A stretch of DNA of 64,000 bases from Sphaerochaeta associata (GTDB lineage: Bacteria; Spirochaetota; Spirochaetia; Sphaerochaetales; Sphaerochaetaceae), in NCBI RefSeq assembly GCF_022869165.1, contig NZ_CP094929.1, positions 310,001 to 374,000 of the forward strand, in the 5' to 3' direction. Both the position numbers and the translations under genes were made by a program. Under the pieces are notes generated by a model, which worked only from the letters and a program-made list of their open reading frames with translations, was not told where the DNA came from and did not search any database. This document shows positions 19,122-27,604 of the stretch, in pieces. Every line of letters starts with the position of its first letter. The stretch's first letter is position 1.

Positions 19122-20590
19122 GGCTGCACCCTCCGTTGTTCCAGAAGCTGGTCGTACAACGAAAGGTCGGGACCGGCGTCCAGGTCGGTTTGGTCCCCGA
19201 ACTCCGCCATCCTCGCCGCAAACACCATTGCATCGCTGAACGGGGCGTTGCCGGGGTTCCTCAGCACCAGGTCGAACGCATCAAGTGCTCTTTCGAAGCT
19301 GTAGCGCTCGCTCAGCAGGTTCATCGTTCGCAGGGCATCCTTCAGCGATTCCCTGTCCAGCGCATCGAGATAATCGCGTACGGGGGAGGACACCATCTCC
19401 CTCACACCGCTGTTGGGCCACGCTCCCACATTTCTCATGAGTACGGCCATGGAGGTTCTTGGGTCGACGCTGTCGGACCGCTCCTTGCCGAATTTGCGGA
19501 CGTGGCTCACCAGGATCTTGCGCTTCTCGTCATAGATGTCGACGGTGTGGGCCCGGATGCCCACCAGCACTTCGCTTCCCCGGTATTCGGGACGGGTTGA
19601 GTAATGGTGGTTGCCGTCAATCTCCACCTTCCCGTACCCGTCGGCCTTGGCGTACACATACCGACAGACATCAAAACGGTGTCGGGGCAGCGGCAGCAGT
19701 GCCTCGCGGTCCTGTTCGAAAAGCTCGCCTATGATTGTGTTCTTCTTGTAATGGGTATTTCCCTGAAAGCTCGTCGCCTGCTCCAGCAAGCCCTTGTTGT
19801 ATTGCTGCAGGTCGTCGAACTCGGGCAGGGGAACGAACCGGTTCCTGCGGACCGTGCCGATTTTATTCTCGACGCACCCCTTTTCCCATCCACTACCCGG
19901 ACTGCAGAATCGTATGGAGAAGCCGTAGTGAGCCCTGAATTGGGCGAAGAGCTTCGCTTCCCGTATCTCCTGCCCGATGCGACGACCTGCTCCGGTGGCA
20001 TTGTCTATCACAACCAGGGGGAAGACTCCGCCGATGAACTCAAAGACGTCCTGAAAGCCCTGGCAGATGCATTCGCTGGTCTCTCCGTTGAACATCTGGG
20101 GAAAATCCGCATTTGAATTCGGAAACACGCAGACAAGATAATGCTTGCGCTGCTTGACGCCTCTTTCATAGCAGTCCGCCTCGCCGAAGTCCCCCTGGGC
20201 CTCACCCGGATGCCATACCAGCTCCTGGCAGGCCCTGTAACTCGAGCGTTGTGCACGTGTTTTCCTCACATACCGCGATACCGTTGGGTAGGAGCAACCG
20301 AATTCCGGATGCAGCTCCACCAACCTGTCATAGACGCGCTGGGCGGTATGGCGCTGTTTCGAATTCTCCTTTTCATCGTTGGAAAGCCATCCGTCTATCT
20401 GCGGCTTGTAGGGGTCCAGCTTGCTGGGCAACCCCTCCTTCTTTTGAGGCGGCTTCGGTGAGAAGTCTTCCATGCAGAGGTACTTCCTCGCCGTCTTCTC
20501 ATCGACCGATACTTCCCTGGCAATCCTTGCCACTGAGTATCCCTCTTTCCTCAAATCTCTGATACAATTGATTTGGGACATGTTGAGCAC
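19118..20590 (-). CDS. istA: IS21-family transposase IstA
   Basis: A 490-residue transposase with an N-terminal helix-turn-helix (IRDLRKEGYSVARIAREVSV), a second DNA-binding region (FGCSYPTVSRYVRK), and the DDE core beginning GEAQGDFGEAD. LVVIDNATGAG and FCSPGSGWEKGCVENKIG carry the second and third acidic residues. It transposes the element at 17886-20705 by a cut-and-paste route with IstB. The gene is full length. Confidence 0.94.
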   Translation of the reverse strand: MLNMSQINCIRDLRKEGYSVARIAREVSVDEKTARKYLCMEDFSPKPPQKKEGLPSKLDPYKPQIDGWLSNDEKENSKQRHTAQRVYDRLVELHPEFGCSYPTVSRYVRKTRAQRSSYRACQELVWHPGEAQGDFGEADCYERGVKQRKHYLVCVFPNSNADFPQMFNGETSECICQGFQDVFEFIGGVFPLVVIDNATGAGRRIGQEIREAKLFAQFRAHYGFSIRFCSPGSGWEKGCVENKIGTVRRNRFVPLPEFDDLQQYNKGLLEQATSFQGNTHYKKNTIIGELFEQDREALLPLPRHRFDVCRYVYAKADGYGKVEIDGNHHYSTRPEYRGSEVLVGIRAHTVDIYDEKRKILVSHVRKFGKERSDSVDPRTSMAVLMRNVGAWPNSGVREMVSSPVRDYLDALDRESLKDALRTMNLLSERYSFERALDAFDLVLRNPGNAPFSDAMVFAARMAEFGDQTDLDAGPDLSLYDQLLEQRRVQP

Positions 20591-20735
20591 TTCTCCTTTC
20601 TCCTTTAATGTATTTGTTTCTACATCAAAGGTTACTTTCCAAAGGGCAGCTTCTCAACTGTCCCTTTGAACAATCCCGGGAATTTCCCGTGATCAGACCA
20701 AGGAAGATGAAGTGATCTTTCTAGGGATTTTTAGT

Positions 20736-21662
20736 TTACGCTACACAGGGGGAGAGGACCCGTTGCTGCTTGCGCCGCTTGTTCGGGTCGATGATGGGCA
20801 CCCTGCCGTTTCCGATGATGAAGTCCTTGATGGGCTTTGCGTCGTAGGCGCTGTCCATCAGCGAGTACAGGTGTTTGATCCGCTGCCCGGTCATCCGCTC
20901 CAAGGGAATCGCCGCTTGGCTGTCATGTACGTTGGCACCCGTGACGATGGTGCTGACGGGAATGCCGCTGTCGGTGACATCCAGGTGAAGCTTGTAGCCC
21001 TTCCAATAGTTGCGGTTGCCCTGGCTGTTGCGCTTGCATCCCCAGCTGCACTGGGAGTTCAATTCCTCGACTGCCTGTTCGGCAGTCTGGCCAAGTTGCT
21101 TCTGCAGAACGTTTTGCTTCTTGGTTTTCGACTCAGAGCCTTTCTTGGGCCTGCCGGGTTTCCCCCTCGGGATCACTTCCTTCTTCTTGTTCACGGCCTT
21201 CTCGCGCGCCTCGATGGCTGTGGAGTCCCGGCTGACATGACCCACGATGCGGCCGTCCAGATAGGAGCTTACCAAGGGGCCCAGCGCCTTCTCCATGAGT
21301 CTTTGGCGTGCATGGGATGCAAATTTCCTGCTGAAGGTGGCCTCACTCGGTACGGAGGTGAACCCGCAGACCTGCCGCAGCGACGGATCGCTGAGCAGGC
21401 GGTTGCGAAGCGAGGTGACGGTGGGAATCTTGAAAAACTGCTTGGCCAGGGCCGAACGGATCATCGCCGTCTCATCATAGCCCTTGCGTCCGAGCAGGCT
21501 TTCCTTGCGTTCGCATGCAGGCATAAATTCCTCTATCACCTGCAGCATCTGGATGAACATACGATGTTCGGCGGTCACATATCCTTCGAAAACCTCTTGG
21601 ATGTCGAAAGAAATTCCGAATACCATCTGGCAACCGCCGAGGATTTCTGCTATGCTTTTCAT
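20736..21662 (-). pseudogene. IS5/IS1182-like transposase, N-terminal part
   Basis: The first 308 residues of a DDE transposase: an N-terminal helical region (GRKGYDETAMIRSALAKQFF), GHVSRDSTAIEAREK with the first catalytic aspartate, and GANVHDSQAAIPL with the second. The frame runs off after KRRKQQ into unrelated codons and a stop beside the nested IS21 element. The missing tail is at 17659-17880. The ATG at 21662 has a GGAGAGC site. Confidence 0.85.
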
Positions 21663-21905
21663 GGACCTGCTCTCCTTCTAATTGTTTGTAGTTAATCATA
21701 TTATAAAGGATTGTCAGGTCCATTTCTATACAAATCTTCAAATTACATGCTTGTTTTCATCTAGGCTGGGCTTCTGAAGCTGCCTCAGGCAGCCCGGAAG
21801 CATGGAAATGTCAGGCTTTTGCTATTTTGCAAGAGCCTCGTTTAATAAAGTTATAATTAAGTCGTGGAGCTTAAAATGGAATGTATTATACCGGAAGTAT
21901 TGATT

Positions 21906-22241
21906 ATGAGCATGTTCGATACTGCCAAGGACAGCCTTACTATTGATGTTTCAAAATTCCAAAAAGCATTCTACCATTTAAAGAAAAAGCCAGAATTCAA
22001 AGATATTATGAGAGAAATTAGATTCCGTGGTTCTCCCGCAAGCCCTTATTCTGAAGACCTTGATGAGGCATTGTCAAATCTTCAATATATCCATGTCTTA
22101 AGCAGGAAGAACCCGGATCTGGTGGAGTACATGAAGGCCGAGAAGTTTACTGAAACATGGAAAAAGTTAAATAGTAAATATGATACTGCTATTCAAAGCC
22201 TAATTAGTGAAATAGGCAAAAAAATCGTAACCTCTCTATGA
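21906..22241 (+). CDS. Small hypothetical protein upstream of HD fragment
   Basis: About 111 residues, charged and helical, with no family I recognise. I chose ATG 21906 (MSMFDTAKDSL) over GTG 21864 because it has CGGAAG at the right distance. The stop overlaps the next gene's ATG by four bases, so the two were probably translated together and act as partners. The partner is a truncated HD-domain protein, so the pair is no longer complete. Confidence 0.55.
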   Translation: MSMFDTAKDSLTIDVSKFQKAFYHLKKKPEFKDIMREIRFRGSPASPYSEDLDEALSNLQYIHVLSRKNPDLVEYMKAEKFTETWKKLNSKYDTAIQSLISEIGKKIVTSL

Positions 22242-22528
22242 ATTTTGAAGATTTTAAAACACATATTGAGATTTATTGTAATGAGAATCTACCAACAAAG
22301 CATGAGATAAAACCTTCATCAAAAATCATACATGATACAACTTGGGGGACGAATCTATACAGACCTCATGAGGTCTCAATAATTAATACACAGCTGTTTC
22401 AACGATTGCGTCATGTAAGCCAAATGGGATTTGCGAATTACGTTTATCCTTCAGCACGTCATTCAAGATTCGAGCATAGTCTTGGTGTTGCGATTCTTGT
22501 GGAGAGAATGTGTAAGCACATTAATTAA
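22238..22528 (+). pseudogene. HD-domain phosphohydrolase, truncated
   Basis: A 96-residue N-terminal fragment of an HD hydrolase. QLFQRLRHVSQMG and SARHSRFEHSLGVAILVERM are diagnostic of the dGTPase/HD superfamily, and FEHSLG holds the first metal histidine. The HD dipeptide itself and everything after it are missing; the frame stops six codons after the motif, beside transposase debris. A nucleotide- or cyclic-nucleotide-cleaving role can be assumed only for the intact ancestor. Confidence 0.75.
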
Positions 22529-22558
22529 TGATTTCCCAAATTCCAACACTATATACGC

Positions 22559-22735
22559 CTAAGAAGGGTTCTTCCTTGGCCTCCCACGTTTCCTTTTCGG
22601 TGCATTAGGGTCCACTACCTTCTTGGGTCTTCCCCTTTTCTTTTTGGCAGGCTTCTCCATCTTGGGAAGCAGGCCGAGCCTTAGTAGGGTTTCCTCGGTT
22701 GCTCTCGTAGTTCTGACGTACTCCCATAACCATCG
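22559..22735 (-). pseudogene. C-terminal fragment with twin AT-hook motifs
   Basis: A minus-strand frame read out of repeat copy 2 encodes WEYVRTTRATEETLLRLGLL, then two basic AT-hook-like blocks (KKRGRPKK and KRKRGRPRK), and stops at 22559. It is the tail of a DNA-binding protein, probably a transposase, whose 5' part is missing at the repeat boundary. No start remains. Confidence 0.5.
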
Positions 22736-22840
22736 GTACCAGTTAAAACGTCCACAAATTCCACAGGAATCGCTAATTGGGGCCTCCAGGGCCTGATTTC
22801 GGGAGAACCGGTACCGTGTACCCTGTCCACAAAATCCACA
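22732..22840 (+). repeat. 109-bp dispersed repeat, copy 2
   Basis: Full copy. The 32-bp arms start at 22734 and 22809 (75 bases apart). It abuts the truncated AT-hook gene on the left and precedes the DUF4917 gene on the right. Confidence 0.92.
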
Positions 22841-23001
22841 ACAACTTCTATTTTACGAGGTTCCTTACCAGACCATGCAGTGTCATCTCTCAGAAAGTCA
22901 ACCAAATCGGACTCAGATCTCTAATAAATGTTTAGTACAGGCCGGCTGGAAAGGTTTTTTAAATAATCAGTGAGCTGATGTAAAATGGAGGAAGAAGGTA
23001 A

Positions 23002-24075
23002 ATGGCTAAGAAAGTAATACTAGATGGCGAGTATTTTGATGATTACTTAAAAGTAATTGATAAATTGAAAAGACGTGCTGACAAAGATTCTTCTCCATTT
23101 CATCTGCTACTAGGTAATGGTTTTAGCATTGCATATGATAAAGAGATTTTTTCATATAATGCCCTTTTTAAAGAGATGGAAAGAGGTAAAAACCCTGATC
23201 TAGTCAAATTATTCAAGGTTACTAATACTTCGAATTTTGAGATAGTGATGCAGCAACTTGATACTTTAATAAAGTTGGGGGAGAGTTTTGGAGCAAATGA
23301 TGACTTCTTGGAAGAATTGAGAAAAATACGAACTCAGCTAAAACTAGAATTAATTAATACGATAGACCGATTACATCCTGAATGCGTTTTTGACATTCCT
23401 GAAGGATCAATACAAAAATGTGGTGATTTTTTAAAACCATATTCTTCTAAGCCAAATTCAATAATTTCAACTAATTACGATTTATTACTTTATTGGGTAT
23501 TAATGAGATACAATGGGCTTTCGTCCATCGCTAATGATGGCTTTTCATATCCCTATGAAGAACGGATGAATGAGGATGATTTTATTCGTTCTAACGATAC
23601 ATTGGTTTGGGGTGGGATGACCGATGAGCAAACTGTATTTTATCTTCATGGAGCTCTTCATTTGTTTGATGATAATAGTGATATAATCAAAGAAAAATAT
23701 AGAGATGGTCAGTATATTAAGCAAGAAATTGAGAAAAGAATCAATAATAATCAATATCCTATTTTCGTGACAGAAGGGGATGGTGACCAGAAATTGCAAC
23801 ATATCATGCATAATGGTTATCTATCAAACTGTTATACACATCTAAAACAAATCAAAGGTAGTCTAATTACTTTAGGATTTAGCTTTGGTGAGTCAGATAG
23901 ACATATTCTTAAAGCATTGAATGAAGCGGCTAGAGGTGATGTGAGAAATAGATTGAATAGTGTATATGTGGGAGTATTTTCTGCTGAAGATAAAGAAAGA
24001 ATCGAAAAAATCAGGGGGCAATGTTTTTTCAAGGTAAATACATTCGATGCAAGAACTGTCCCTCTTTGGAAATGA
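23002..24075 (+). CDS. DUF4917 / SIR2-like protein
   Basis: A 357-residue protein that fits DUF4917, a SIR2-like group. The N-terminal HLLLGNGFSIAYD, the central SIISTNYDLLLYW and the downstream FYLHGALHLF match the nucleotide-binding, Asn/Asp and catalytic-His positions of SIR2-type NAD-consuming folds. GFSFGESDRHILKAL closes the fold. Related proteins are found in phage-defence loci, where NAD depletion is the usual outcome. That role is inferred here. It has a strong GGAGGAAGAAGG ribosome site and sits between repeat copies 2 and 3 as a single-gene unit. Confidence 0.75.
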   Translation: MAKKVILDGEYFDDYLKVIDKLKRRADKDSSPFHLLLGNGFSIAYDKEIFSYNALFKEMERGKNPDLVKLFKVTNTSNFEIVMQQLDTLIKLGESFGANDDFLEELRKIRTQLKLELINTIDRLHPECVFDIPEGSIQKCGDFLKPYSSKPNSIISTNYDLLLYWVLMRYNGLSSIANDGFSYPYEERMNEDDFIRSNDTLVWGGMTDEQTVFYLHGALHLFDDNSDIIKEKYRDGQYIKQEIEKRINNNQYPIFVTEGDGDQKLQHIMHNGYLSNCYTHLKQIKGSLITLGFSFGESDRHILKALNEAARGDVRNRLNSVYVGVFSAEDKERIEKIRGQCFFKVNTFDARTVPLWK

Positions 24076-24086
24076 TTCGTCGAACT

Positions 24087-24106
24087 ATCGGTACCAGTTA
24101 CAACGT
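24087..24106 (+). repeat. 109-bp repeat, copy 3, interrupted by IS66
   Basis: Only the first 18-20 bases of the repeat remain (ATCGGTACCAGTTACAAC) before the IS66 end GTAAGCGG. It lies 11 bases after the DUF4917 stop, so that gene is bracketed by two repeat starts. Confidence 0.8.
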
Positions 24107-25772
24107 AAGCGGACTATAAATCGCTCTGCCAAGTCTGCATGAAACCCTCTATTCTATGCCCATGAAGGAGGCAATAGATGGAGATCAACCTTGAGGCTTA
24201 ATATTTTTTCATTAAACCCGGCATAACAGACATGAGGAAAGGGTCACCCAGCCTGGCATACATCGTTCAGAACGAGATGAAGCTCGAACCCTTTTCCAAG
24301 GCGGTCTTCCTGTTCTGCGGCGGAACCAAGCGAACAATCAAAGCGATCGTTTGGGACCGTAACGGCTGGATTGAGATCATCAAGCGGCTTGAATGCGGCT
24401 CGGCATTCAAATGGCCAAACACGGAAGAAGAAGCTTTGCAGATTGAAATCTCCGACATTCTGTTGTTGCTCAAGGGCTATGATGTCTTCAGGCGGTTCCC
24501 GGTTCTCAGCCCGAGGTATGTAGGCTAAAATGATGGCCCAAAAGACAATAATTCTTCCAGAATAGTTGAGTAAAACCTCGTTTTGTGCTATCATTACTCC
24601 ATGAAAGACAAGAAGTTAAGGAAAGAAGATCTAGTAAAAATGCAGCCGGATGAACTGGCTGCGCTGGTGCTCAACCTTACTTCAATTGTCCAGACACAGA
24701 ACGAGGAAATAGCAGAGCTCAAGGAGCTGGTCAAGCTCAAGACAGCCGAGCGCTACTGCCCCTCATCCGAACAGATAGGCTGGTTGTTCCAGGAGCTGGA
24801 GATTCTCGACACAGTGCTCTCCAGTCAGCCCGAGCCGGATCAGACCACCGAGGTCGCAGCCCACAGCCGAAAGGTCAGGGAGAGAGTCAATGCCTGCAGC
24901 GCCCCCGCCGATGCACCAATATGCGATGTGTTCCATACGGAAGGCGCCGCAGACACCATCGTAGGCAAGGACGGCATCGTCCTGACCAGGGTCGAGGACA
25001 AGATCATCGACAAGCTGGCGATGATTCCGCGCAAGATGGTAGTCGAACGCCATCACTACCCCCAGTACAAGGCCTTGGATGTGGATGCGGGCAAGGACGG
25101 CAAAAAAGTCCTGCTGCCTGCCAAGACATCGGCACTCGGGGCGTCCCCGAGCCTGGTGGCCGGCGTGGTGGTGAGCAAGTTCGACGACCACCTGCCCCTG
25201 TACCGGCAGGAGGAAATCTTCCGCAGGGAAGGCTACTTCCTCTCGAGGCAGAAGCTGGCCTCCTGGGTGATAACCTACTACGAGCAGCTGCTGCCCTTCA
25301 TAGATTACCTGAAGAAACGGATCTACCGCTCGGCATTCATAAGCAAGGATGAGACCAGGGTGTCAGTGCTGAATGTGAAGGGCCCTTCGGGCAAGGTATC
25401 GAAAAACGGATTCATGTATATCACCATAGGCGACACCTACGACGTACAGACACGCAAGACCCACAGTCTCGTGCTGCTGGACTACATCCAGGGGCGTTCA
25501 CGTGAGGTGCTGTTCGAGGATATGGGCAAGTACGGCTATACGTTCCACCTGATGACCGACGGACTGAAAGGCTATCTCTCCTACGACAAGCATTGCGTCT
25601 GCTGGGTCCATGCAGTACGCCAGCTGAAAAAGATACTCAAGCTCAACAAGCACGACATACACGCGCTGGCCATCCTCAAGGAAGCGGCCAAGCTTTATGA
25701 CATCGATGAGCAGTACAGGAAGATGCTCCGTTGCGGGGAAATCCCTGTTGGACAGTTCCTTGCCACCAGGAA
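24105..25772 (+). mobile_element. IS66-family element, truncated
   Basis: The left end GTAAGCGGACTATAAATCGC fits IS66 terminal repeats. It contains tnpB and a tnpC that is cut by a second IS21-type element at about 25773. No intact tnpA is seen between the left end and tnpB. A short remnant (24130-24230) without a usable frame is all that remains. The right end is missing. Confidence 0.85.
24232..24528 (+). CDS. tnpB: IS66 accessory protein TnpB
   Basis: A 98-residue protein with the IS66 Orf2 signature: CGGTKRTIKAIVWDRNGW, then IKRLECGSAFKWPNTEEEA. TnpB is needed for IS66 transposition, but its mechanism is not established. It is full length. It precedes tnpC by about 70 bases in the usual order. 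Confidence 0.88.
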   Translation: MRKGSPSLAYIVQNEMKLEPFSKAVFLFCGGTKRTIKAIVWDRNGWIEIIKRLECGSAFKWPNTEEEALQIEISDILLLLKGYDVFRRFPVLSPRYVG

Positions 25773-25896
25773 TGTGAGAGGTAAGATGTTTTTACCGGAG
25801 TGCGGTAGGGATGTTTTGCTCTCTCACGGTAATGATGTTTTTCACCAGTGCGGTAATGATGTTTTTCTTGACTACGGTAAGAAGGTTTTTCAATAA
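24601..25896 (+). pseudogene. IS66 transposase TnpC, truncated
   Basis: The start MKDKKLRKEDL at 24601 is preferred to the frame's first ATG at 24583. Present are the N-terminal coiled coil (QTQNEEIAELKELVKLKTAE), RYCPSSEQ, the Zn/linker region and the start of the DDE core (SKFDDHLPLYRQEEIF, ISKDETRVSVL). Homologous sequence ends near QFLATR. After that the frame reads the terminal repeats of the following IS21-type element to a stop at 25896. The C-terminal catalytic part is missing, so the gene is inactive. Confidence 0.85.
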
Positions 25897-26580
25897 CAGC
25901 CAATCCCTGCCAGTAAACCGGCTAATAATTTAAGCCAAGCATTGGCGACTCCTAGTATAGTGATAGGTAGCAATACATTATCACCAGAAGGAGGCCGCCA
26001 ATGGCAACGTTGCTGAAGCAGGTAGAAGTAATGAACACAATCATCGAACTGAAACGGCAGGGCATAGCCCAATCGGACATCGCGAAAGTGCTGCGGAACA
26101 TGAATCTCAAGCCACCGTCAGCGCCTACGATCCGCAAGTACTACACCAAGGATGATGCCCCATCGGCAAGCCAGTTGGCAAGTCCCTACCAGAAGGAAAA
26201 AGCCTTCGACGATCCGATGTGCAGGGAAATCATCATCAGCACCCTGCAAGCCAACTGCAACAACAAGCAGCTGCGGATAAGCTCGTTGTACGACCTGCTG
26301 GAAGAGATGCTGGTGGATACGGGAAAGATGCAATCCCTGCCCGGCAACCAGCAGACGCTTCGCAATTATTGCGCACACCTGAGAAAAACCGAACAGGTCA
26401 CGAGCCCTCCCGTCGAGGCAAGGCTCTGCAATTACATCGAGTCGCCTCCCCCTGGAGTGCAGATCCAGCTAGACTACGGCGTCCAGGAAATCAACGGGGG
26501 GGAGCATGTGCACTTCCTCTGCATCAGGATGCGTTACAGCCGGCTCTTGTTCGTTCGGGCCCAGGACCATCGGTTCAACT
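25773..26580 (+). mobile_element. Second IS21-type element, 3' part missing
   Basis: The left end begins TGTGAGAGGTAAGATG at 25773 inside the IS66 tnpC gene. Five spaced copies of a GCGGTAATGATGTTTTT-like motif lie between 25780 and 25895, as expected for the multiple transposase sites of IS21 ends. A truncated istA follows. The element stops where repeat copy 4 starts at 26581, and istB and the right end are missing. Confidence 0.75.
26001..26580 (+). pseudogene. IS21-type IstA transposase, truncated by repeat
   Basis: The N-terminal helix-turn-helix (IIELKRQGIAQSDIAKVL) and the first DDE block (PPPGVQIQLDYGVQEI, with the first catalytic Asp) are present. The frame is lost at RAQDHRFNY, where the 109-bp repeat begins, so the second and third acidic residues are missing. 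The start is supported by GGAGGCCGCC just upstream. It is diverged from the complete IstA at 19118-20590. Confidence 0.8.
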
Positions 26581-26689
26581 ATCGGTACCAGGTACAACGT
26601 CCACAAATTCCACAGGAATCGCTGAAAGGGGCTTCCAGGGCCTGATTTCGGGAGAACCGGTACCGTGTACCCTGTCCACAAATTCAACA
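26581..26689 (+). repeat. 109-bp dispersed repeat, copy 4
   Basis: Full copy. Its left edge truncates the IS21-type istA. A sugar nucleotidyltransferase starts 30 bases after its right edge. A short extension TTTTTAACGAGGTTTCTT after the repeat resembles the sequence after copy 2. Confidence 0.92.
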
Positions 26690-26719
26690 ATAAACTCTTT
26701 TTAACGAGGTTTCTTATTC

Positions 26720-27472
26720 ATGATCTGCCTCATCCTCGCAGCCGGCTATGCAACCCGGCTTTATCCTTTGACCGAGAACTTTCCCAAGCCCCTCTTGGAT
26801 GTACAGGGAAGGACCGTCCTTGACTGGCTCCTCTCTGATGTCGATCGCATCGAAGGGATCGGGAAGTATGTGGTTGTCTCCAACCACAAGTTCTATGATC
26901 ACTTCACTGCTTGGAAAGAGAGCTGTTCTCTCTCCCATCCTGTCGTCGTTCTCGATGACGGCTCTACCGACAACCCCAACAGGCTTGGTGCGGTGAAGGA
27001 CATTCTCTTCGCCATAGAAGAGCAGGAAATCGACGAGGACCTGCTCGTCCTGGCAGGGGACAACCTCCTCGACTTCTCCCTCTCCGGTTTCGTCCCCTTC
27101 TTTAGAGAGAAGCAGGCCACGTGCATCATGCGCCACTATGAACCGTCCTTGGCTGCACTGCAGAGAACAGGGGTGGCAACCATTGATTCTTCGGACAAGG
27201 TGTTGTTGATGGAGGAGAAACCCAAGGAGCCCAAGAGCAACTGGGCAGTCCCTCCCTTCTATGTCTACAAGAGGGAGGACCTTCCTCTTATACGCAAGGC
27301 CATAGAATCAGGGTGCAACACCGACGCCCCCGGCTCCTTCATAGCATGGCTGTGCAGCCATACTCCGGTCTATGCCTATCCCATGCCTGGAAAGCGCTGG
27401 GACATAGGAAACCTGCAAAGCTACGAGCAGGTCAAACAGGAGTTCGACGGCTCCCGTCTTCCCAAGCAATAA
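26720..27472 (+). CDS. Sugar-phosphate nucleotidyltransferase
   Basis: A 250-residue NTP_transferase protein with ILAAGYATRLYPLTENFPKPLL at the N-terminus (the G-x-G-T-R-like loop and the conserved lysine) and LAGDNLLDFSL for metal binding. It activates a sugar-1-phosphate or similar. The next gene encodes a GHMP sugar kinase, which could supply that sugar-1-phosphate, so the two probably form a salvage route. Substrate unknown. The ATG follows an AACGAGGT site 30 bases after repeat copy 4. Confidence 0.85.
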   Translation: MICLILAAGYATRLYPLTENFPKPLLDVQGRTVLDWLLSDVDRIEGIGKYVVVSNHKFYDHFTAWKESCSLSHPVVVLDDGSTDNPNRLGAVKDILFAIEEQEIDEDLLVLAGDNLLDFSLSGFVPFFREKQATCIMRHYEPSLAALQRTGVATIDSSDKVLLMEEKPKEPKSNWAVPPFYVYKREDLPLIRKAIESGCNTDAPGSFIAWLCSHTPVYAYPMPGKRWDIGNLQSYEQVKQEFDGSRLPKQ

Positions 27473-27486
27473 CGTTGATTCATCTG

Positions 27487-27530
27487 CAACGCCCGGTTTT
27501 GGTGATACAAGACCGGGCGTTGTTATTTGT
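27487..27530 (+). terminator. Rho-independent terminator
   Basis: A perfect 11-bp stem (CAACGCCCGGT and its complement) with a 14-base loop, followed by TTATTTG. It lies between the nucleotidyltransferase stop and the kinase and probably attenuates or ends the first transcript. Confidence 0.7.
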
Positions 27531-27604
27531 AATGGATTATGCCACTTTTTTGTACCATCGGCCTTTAGTCTGTAGTATCATGCAGGAATAAGGAATCACT
27601 TCAC

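Larger units (their letters stand above)
17886..20705 (-). mobile_element. IS21-family element, apparently complete
   Basis: The ends are inverted: left TTGGTCTAATCACC at about 17887, with a second internal copy TCTAATCACGGGAAATTC at 17911, and right GAATTTCCCGTGATCAGACC near 20685-20704. Between them lie, on the minus strand, istA, istB and a third small ORF. All three are intact and overlap end to start, so the element may still be active. It is inserted in an unrelated transposase gene. Confidence 0.85.
17468..21838 (-). mobile_element. DDE insertion sequence split by an IS21-type element
   Basis: The outer element is bounded by a 16-bp perfect inverted repeat: GAGGCTCTTGCAAAAT at 17468-17483 and its complement at 21823-21838. 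It encodes a minus-strand transposase whose N-terminal 308 residues lie at 20736-21662 and whose C-terminal end lies at 17659-17880. The gap is filled by the nested IS21-type element. A target-site duplication is not evident. The outer element ends the polysaccharide locus. A lone copy of the same end appears at 49065-49078. Confidence 0.8.
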
